This document shows, in pieces, positions 59,947 through 64,000 of a stretch of DNA of 64,000 nucleotides. Position 1 is the stretch's first letter. Every line of letters begins with the position of its first letter. The DNA is from Oxalicibacterium solurbis (GTDB lineage Bacteria; Pseudomonadota; Gammaproteobacteria; Burkholderiales; Burkholderiaceae_D): the NCBI RefSeq assembly GCF_014635845.1, contig NZ_BMDP01000001.1, forward strand, positions 372,001 through 436,000, read 5' to 3'. Position numbers and translations under genes: made by a program. Under the pieces are notes generated by a model. That model was given only the letters and a program-made list of their open reading frames with translations. It did no database searches and was not told the origin of the DNA.

Positions 59947-60540
59947 CATCAATTCCGACGCACATATGCAAGATCCATAGCAAAATCAGAGCTTGGGGAT
60001 CTTTTGACTCTGCGCGATCATTTCGGCCATTACAGCCTCGATATGACTACTTTTTATGCGGATGGGGGAACGGATGAATTCGAGGCCGACATTGAACTAT
60101 TTGAAATGGTTTTAGCTGAGAAACAGGTTCGACAGACGGAGGTTGTGAAAAACTACCTCACGTCCGATACACCGCTTGCAAATGGAGGTCATTGGCTAGA
60201 GGGTTGGCGATCAACGATTCGCACCGCAACAAATAAAGAAGAATTAATTAAGCAGTATGCGGACTCAATATCTTTAAGTGGAACCGGCCACTCTTGGTGT
60301 TTAGGCAGCGCGAAAGGAAATGGATGTGGAGGACTTTGTATATTCGAAGCGCAATTGTGCGTTGACTGCAAATATGGAATTATCGGCCAAGAACATCGTC
60401 CTGTATGGGAAGGAATTCGAGATCAACAGTATGAAGCGCTAGCTTTGGCTGATATTGGCGCAGTTGGTTCGGCGCGAGCTCATGAAATTATTATTCATGC
60501 TGAAAAAGTACTTAGTAGGTTGGACAAAAAATACTGCTAA
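59941..60540 (+). pseudogene. Tyrosine recombinase, third of trio, 3' part (199 codons)
   Basis: Continues the frame broken at 46713. It carries the H-x-x-R box in HSHQFRRTYARS, the GH motif with nucleophile Tyr in DHFGHYSLDMTTFYADG, and a Cys-rich tail (WCLGSAKGNGCGGLC, QLCVDCKYG), like the tail of the second recombinase. An apparent start at 59914 lies in the transposon end and is accidental. It is followed by the coiled-coil gene 3 bases later. Confidence 0.9.
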
Positions 60541-60543
60541 ATC

Positions 60544-61044
60544 ATGCGAAATAAAAAAATAATCCAACCCGCTCTTCAGGAGTTCAAACAAAAATCACGC
60601 GAAGTAACGCGCCTTAAGCTTGAAAACGCCCTTCAACGCCTCTCAACGGGCAATCCACTTATAGTAGAAAGTAAAAGAAAAATATCTGTATCTTTACTGG
60701 CGGAAGAAGCACAAGTCGATAGAGTCACGATATATCGATTTCATAAGACCATACTTACCGAACTTACCAGATTAAAGAATGAACAATCTGGCAAACTTTT
60801 GGAAAGCACAAATTCCAGCCTGAAAGAAAACTCTCTAAAAATAAAAGAGTACATGCAGCTTGCTGCAAATGCCCAAGAAGAAGTGATAGCTCTTGCACGA
60901 CAAAATTATTTACTGTCCACACAAATTAGTGCTTTACAAGAAACTTCATCTCGACAGGAAAAATTAATTTCCGATTTAAAAAAGCAGATAACTCAAGAAA
61001 GTGAAAAACTGTATTTAGTAAAATCCCAAAACAAGAAAAGTTAG
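60544..61044 (+). CDS. TnpC-like HTH/coiled-coil accessory protein of the trio element
   Basis: A 166-residue basic protein. Residues about 30-75 form a TetR-like HTH (VSLLAEEAQVDRVTIYRFHK), and residues 85-160 a long coiled coil. This architecture matches the small fourth gene (TnpC/DUF6262 type) next to the recombinases in Tn554-like elements, thought to influence insertion frequency or orientation. It starts 3 bases after the third recombinase stop. From 61045 to 61203 no gene is apparent. Confidence 0.8.
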   Translation: MRNKKIIQPALQEFKQKSREVTRLKLENALQRLSTGNPLIVESKRKISVSLLAEEAQVDRVTIYRFHKTILTELTRLKNEQSGKLLESTNSSLKENSLKIKEYMQLAANAQEEVIALARQNYLLSTQISALQETSSRQEKLISDLKKQITQESEKLYLVKSQNKKS

Positions 61045-61203
61045 CAGTTATCAGTAGAATTAATTGATTTATGACTTTTTGAGAATATTCACCCGTACCC
61101 TGACGAACTTGTATTCGCGTAAAAAACCAAATAATATGCGCTTATGTATTTTCTGAATAAGCCTCCCTTTCGAATATCGACCGCGGATCAATTCTGATTT
61201 CGC

Positions 61204-61306
61204 GGGGGTGTAGCTTATGTTGGTCAAGGCGCGGGCCTTATAAACCCGTCAAAGCGGCGTCCAGATAAGGCGTTGAACGCGGGTTCGATTCCCGCCACCC
61301 CTACCA
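61204..61306 (+). tRNA. Unusual tRNA-Ile-like gene, anticodon UAU, long variable arm
   Basis: A 103-nt cloverleaf with encoded CCA. Acceptor GGGGGTG (61204-61210) pairs with CACCCCT (61296-61302) with one G-U; discriminator A. The T arm GCGGG-TTCGATT-CCCGC is perfect. The anticodon stem CGGG/CCCG encloses the loop CTTATAA after a C-A mismatch, giving anticodon TAT (reads AUA). The variable region is about 30 nt with a TCAA/TTGA stem, so it is class II in shape, which is not normal for isoleucine tRNA. It lies in the AT-rich island. Confidence 0.72.
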
Positions 61307-61559
61307 TTCCTCTTCCTTACAACCTAGAGCACGTCAAAGGGTTCAATCAGTTTCGGTGTATAGGCCCCAGTTCCTTACTTGATGCCAAAGGTTATAAAGT
61401 TCGGTCAGACATTGACGTAAGGTTATAAAATCCGGGAGCGCTGCTTTCTTAGCCAAGTCAGCAAGCCGTGCATATCTACCAACAGATTTCCCATGTCGAA
61501 TACAAGATGCCGGGCGTCCGCTTTTGGCCGCTAGCGGACATTGATTGATGCGTATCAAC

Positions 61560-61602
61560 GGCAAGGTTGAAATGCAATTTGCTGGTAACTTTGGAGTACT
61601 CA
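61560..61602 (-). repeat. Decayed IS21-like transposon end
   Basis: The minus-strand sequence TGAGTACTCCAAAGTTACC... resembles the right end of the 13.2 kb transposon: TGAGTA terminus, a 10 bp repeat (61584-61593, GGTAACTTTG) and a weaker one exactly 24 bp inward (61560-61569, GGCAAGGTTG). The outermost spacing is 4 bp shorter, so it is an eroded relative. From 61307 to 61559 only a doubtful 73-codon minus frame exists. Confidence 0.5.
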
Positions 61603-61603
61603 G

Positions 61604-62482
61604 CTAAGTGTGAAGACTTTGTCCAAGATAATCTCTTACTTGAAACAAGTTGAGTGAAAATTTAGAGGCATCTTCTGGACGCACAACGATTATTAACTTG
61701 TTTGAAAATGCGCGTTCACTGCAAGCATCTGTAAAAGACTGAGCAATGCGTTCAATCATTTTTTTCCGAGGATATGCAACTCTGCCTCGACCAGTTCCTA
61801 TCAGCGGCATCACAATATCGCCGACTTCGGCTTTAGAGGCCAAGTTCACCCAAAGCTTTTCGAGCGCGTGATCGACCATCTTTAGATCGGATTGTGCGTT
61901 CCCATTTTCATCCATGTGCGACATAGCCACGAGGTAAAAATTCTTGCTATGCGAACTCACACGTGCCACTGTACCGATCGGGTACTCCTTCTTTTTTCCA
62001 GGGCGTTTTTCGTTAACAATAAAACTTTCCTTATTCAGCGAAAGGTCTATCTGTCGATCTATCTCCGTAGTCTGGCCATTGAAGTAATTTGTGGCTAACT
62101 GACCTTGCAAACTGCTTACAGCAATCAGCCCCGAGGCCATATCGGTATCGAAAGTTGAGCTCGTGCTAATAACTACCTCACCCGAGATTTTGAAAAGATC
62201 GCCGATAAGAACTTCGACTGAGAAATCCTTTTGCGGGATCTTATAGGTGACGCGCGACAGTGGTCTACGAGTAGACAAAACATAGACCAGCGCCAAAAAA
62301 ACTAAAATGATTAACCCATAGTAGCTATATCGATCTTTCTTATAGATGTTGAAAGCATCTGCCAAATCGACACAAAGGTAAAGGACGCCTACTACGCCCA
62401 AAAACTTGCCAATAGCCTCGGCAGAAAAAAGAGCGTAACGCCAATATGCTCGCGTTCCTATCGATTCGAAGAAGTACTTCAC
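61604..62482 (-). CDS. thsA: Membrane-anchored macro-domain protein, type II Thoeris effector ThsA
   Basis: A 292-residue protein with two N-terminal membrane segments (about 25-43 and 53-69) followed by a macro-like domain from about residue 85. The substrate loop PLIGTGRGRVAYPRK and SGEVVISTSSTFDTD are recognisable macro-type blocks. In type II Thoeris, a TIR protein makes histidine-ADP-ribose that activates a two-TM macro-domain effector, which then damages the membrane; this protein matches that effector. It starts with GTG and overlaps thsB by 4 bases (GTGA), so it is the second gene of the pair. Confidence 0.8.
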   Translation of the reverse strand: MKYFFESIGTRAYWRYALFSAEAIGKFLGVVGVLYLCVDLADAFNIYKKDRYSYYGLIILVFLALVYVLSTRRPLSRVTYKIPQKDFSVEVLIGDLFKISGEVVISTSSTFDTDMASGLIAVSSLQGQLATNYFNGQTTEIDRQIDLSLNKESFIVNEKRPGKKKEYPIGTVARVSSHSKNFYLVAMSHMDENGNAQSDLKMVDHALEKLWVNLASKAEVGDIVMPLIGTGRGRVAYPRKKMIERIAQSFTDACSERAFSNKLIIVVRPEDASKFSLNLFQVRDYLGQSLHT

Positions 62483-62979
62483 AAGCCCAGCCTCGTGTAA
62501 ATATGTTGGTTGTAAAAGTAGTCTCCACTCTTTCCTTCATTACGAAGACGCGAAAATTCCAACGGCCAGTTATCTAATGCAAATTCAATGATGTTGTGCT
62601 TAAAGGGCACATAAATCACGAGCTCGTTCTTGATCGTCGGCGGACATTTATCGTCAATTTTTCGACTTCCGTTTAGATTTACGCCAACAATGGGCAGCCC
62701 TAATTTCAACGCAACCTCAAGCTCCCACTTCACGAACTTCGTCAAGTAGCGGGTGTTCTCGCCAATCAAGACAATTAGCATTTTTGAGTTTGCGAAGCGC
62801 TCACGAAGTTGCCGTTTAATACTTTCCTCTTGGCTTGAATCCCGTGCCGTATTCAAATCATGGGCATTATGGAAGTTTAAAGAAAATCCGTCGTTGGCCT
62901 TCCATGCAGTCATCAAACGGTAGTAATGCATGTCGTTATCGCCATCGAACGCGATATATGTCTTATTGCGGTAACTCAT
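62479..62979 (-). CDS. thsB: TIR-domain protein, type II Thoeris sensor ThsB
   Basis: A 166-residue TIR-like protein: TYIAFDGDNDMHYYR at the N-terminus, SQEESIKRQLRERFANSKMLIVLIGENT and KFVKWELEVALKLGLPIVGV, in which E86 or E88 of WELE is the expected catalytic glutamate. This fits the ThsB family, which senses phage and makes an ADP-ribose-derived signal. It is the first gene of a two-gene operon with the macro-domain effector. The catalytic residue and signal identity are inferred from the family. Confidence 0.82.
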   Translation of the reverse strand: MSYRNKTYIAFDGDNDMHYYRLMTAWKANDGFSLNFHNAHDLNTARDSSQEESIKRQLRERFANSKMLIVLIGENTRYLTKFVKWELEVALKLGLPIVGVNLNGSRKIDDKCPPTIKNELVIYVPFKHNIIEFALDNWPLEFSRLRNEGKSGDYFYNQHIYTRLGL

Positions 62980-63108
62980 CGAAGCGCCCCCTATGACTAG
63001 TTATTTTTATAGCAATCAAAGTGTAACCCGCGCGACTACAAAAAGTCGACATCGTAGAATTCATACATAGATCGGTGCGCTGCTTGAAAAAAATTAAGCT
63101 GCTGCTAG

Positions 63109-63999
63109 TCACCAGCCGCGGAATAGCACCGAGCGCGCCGTGATACGTTCGCCCGTTGACAGCAGCTGTACCAGCCAATTATTTTTGGAGTTGACGAAGA
63201 CGTTGTTCAGCACGACGTCGAACTTCTTCTTGGATACAACCATAGTCTCGCTGTCCAAGTCAGCCAAAGTACCGGCGAGGTAATCCGGGAGTCTGACCAG
63301 TTCGTCAAAGCGGTGCTTACCGCTCTTCTCAGGAATCTCAAAGCCAAGGGTGGCCAGAGATATTCCAAGATTTTGAGCCTTCCGTTGCTCAGGTGTAGCG
63401 AACTCGATTGCCTGGGTCAGGTAGTACACATATGCCAGGTCGGACACTACGGCATCATGGCGCTCAAAGAGTGCATCTCGGTCAGAAATCCAACGGATTG
63501 CCTTGGCGCTCACAGCCTGATTTAGCATGTTGCAGAGGGTCGCCACCATTGCGGCGACTAGATGAATCTGCCTAGCTAACTTTGCATTCACGCCCTTATG
63601 GCCCAAATCTCGTTCGAAGTCCCTTAGCCGCTTGATGGCACTCTGATGATAATGAATGTCATGGACATCCTGATAGAGAGAAAGACGGTCATTCATGAAG
63701 GATATAGCTCCGGTAACCAGCGATCTCATACCTTCTACGCTCAAATAATCGCGTAGCAATGCTGCATCCCGCCTCATGACGAACGAAATACTAAACGTCA
63801 CAGGTATCTTGCAGGTCAAGTACTGGACTAGGCCCAGCGGAACCTTGCTTGTGTTCTTCAGATCCTTGGGTGCCGCACCAGCTATGTACTCGCAGATGTT
63901 TTCAGCCTTGTCGTGCGGGGCGATGATTACAAAGCTGAAGACGTCGTTACCCTTGTTGACGTCGCCAATGCAATAGTCCGAGACCACTGACCATGGCAT
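63109..63999 (-). CDS. Protein of unknown function at window edge
   Basis: A 296-residue frame starting MPWSVVSDYCIGDVNKG at the window edge. It is upstream of thsB and in the same direction, 130 bases apart. PHDKAENICEYIAGAAPK, helical segments in 120-200 and FDVVLNNVFVNSKNNWLV near the C-terminus are visible, but no known motif. Because the window ends at the first codon, the real protein may be longer. GC content is nearer the core than that of the Thoeris pair. It could be part of the defence region; this is not shown. Confidence 0.6.
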   Translation of the reverse strand: MPWSVVSDYCIGDVNKGNDVFSFVIIAPHDKAENICEYIAGAAPKDLKNTSKVPLGLVQYLTCKIPVTFSISFVMRRDAALLRDYLSVEGMRSLVTGAISFMNDRLSLYQDVHDIHYHQSAIKRLRDFERDLGHKGVNAKLARQIHLVAAMVATLCNMLNQAVSAKAIRWISDRDALFERHDAVVSDLAYVYYLTQAIEFATPEQRKAQNLGISLATLGFEIPEKSGKHRFDELVRLPDYLAGTLADLDSETMVVSKKKFDVVLNNVFVNSKNNWLVQLLSTGERITARSVLFRGW

Positions 64000-64000
64000 G

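Larger units (their letters stand above)
42483..61044. mobile_element. Three-tyrosine-recombinase element inserted in comEC (Tn554-like/recombinase-in-trio type)
   Basis: Three overlapping tyrosine-recombinase genes (42568-43698, 43688-45349, 45346 onward) and a coiled-coil/HTH gene (60544-61044) form one co-directional module, the arrangement of Tn554-like and recombinase-in-trio elements. The left edge is placed at the comEC break, about 42,480. The right edge is not seen: the 5' part of comEC is not in the window, so 61,044 is only the last module gene and the element may extend beyond 64,000. The third gene is split by a 13.2 kb transposon. Confidence 0.7.

Noticed and set aside
61236-61252. 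Reading the tRNA anticodon as TTA (an ochre suppressor)
   Set aside because: With a seven-base loop CTTATAA and U33 in place the anticodon is TAT; the TTA reading needs a shifted loop.
61343-61564. 73-codon minus-strand frame between tRNA and Thoeris
   Set aside because: Short, with no start signals and no recognised family; likely non-coding decay.
61604-62979. Type I Thoeris (SIR2 or SLOG effector)
   Set aside because: The effector has two membrane segments and a macro-like domain, not a SIR2 domain.

Overview
The window looks like chromosome of a betaproteobacterium of the family Oxalobacteraceae, close to Herminiimonas/Janthinobacterium. The basis is gene content and order (rpsF-priB-rpsR-rplI-dnaB, pyrG-eno-ftsB, trpS-dapA-bamC, a PIN-PhoH protein, a 50S oxygenase) and the protein sequences. 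No taxonomic search could be run, so the genus is an inference.

Positions 1 to about 42,480 are GC-rich core genome. On the minus strand: fluoride channel and molybdopterin genes (crcB, moaE, moaD, moeA), threonine synthesis (hom, thrC) and alaA. On the plus strand: an Mth938-type protein, bcp and phoH. Then a Pit phosphate transporter with its DUF47 partner, dnaB and a ribosomal operon; lexA with a LexA box at its start; trmJ, suhB, rhlE, mutS, a secreted orphan, slyD and roxA; a small Ala/Pro lipoprotein; a long minus-strand run (MBL hydrolase, bamC, dapA, methyltransferase, trpS, M50 protease, yciO-like, htpX, PHP nuclease, hydrolase); then a gamma carbonic anhydrase, hslO, ftsB, eno, pyrG and the 3' part of comEC. 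Intrinsic terminators separate many of these units.

At about 42,480 comEC stops abruptly and AT-rich accessory DNA begins. The island is nested. First comes an element with three overlapping tyrosine-recombinase genes plus a coiled-coil fourth gene (Tn554-like or recombinase-in-trio type). Second, a 13,227 bp transposon (46,714-59,940) sits inside the third recombinase gene. It has 12 bp perfect terminal inverted repeats, three 10 bp repeats at exact 24 bp spacing at each end, and a 6 bp target duplication (CATAGC). It carries a transglutaminase-like protein, a TPR-HEPN protein, a DEDD exoribonuclease-like protein, an arsenic operon (arsR, thioredoxin-type arsC, arsB and an arsC-arsH fusion), an IS21-type istAB pair, two unknown genes and a chromate operon (chrB-chrA) with tandem operators.

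Beyond the rest of the broken recombinase and its coiled-coil partner lies an unusual 103-nt tRNA gene with a long variable arm and apparent anticodon UAU. A decayed end of the same transposon type follows, then a two-gene operon read as a type II Thoeris anti-phage system: a TIR protein ThsB and a membrane-anchored macro-domain effector ThsA. A protein of unknown function runs to the window edge. The region is a metal-resistance and defence island in comEC; natural transformation is probably lost unless another comEC copy exists.
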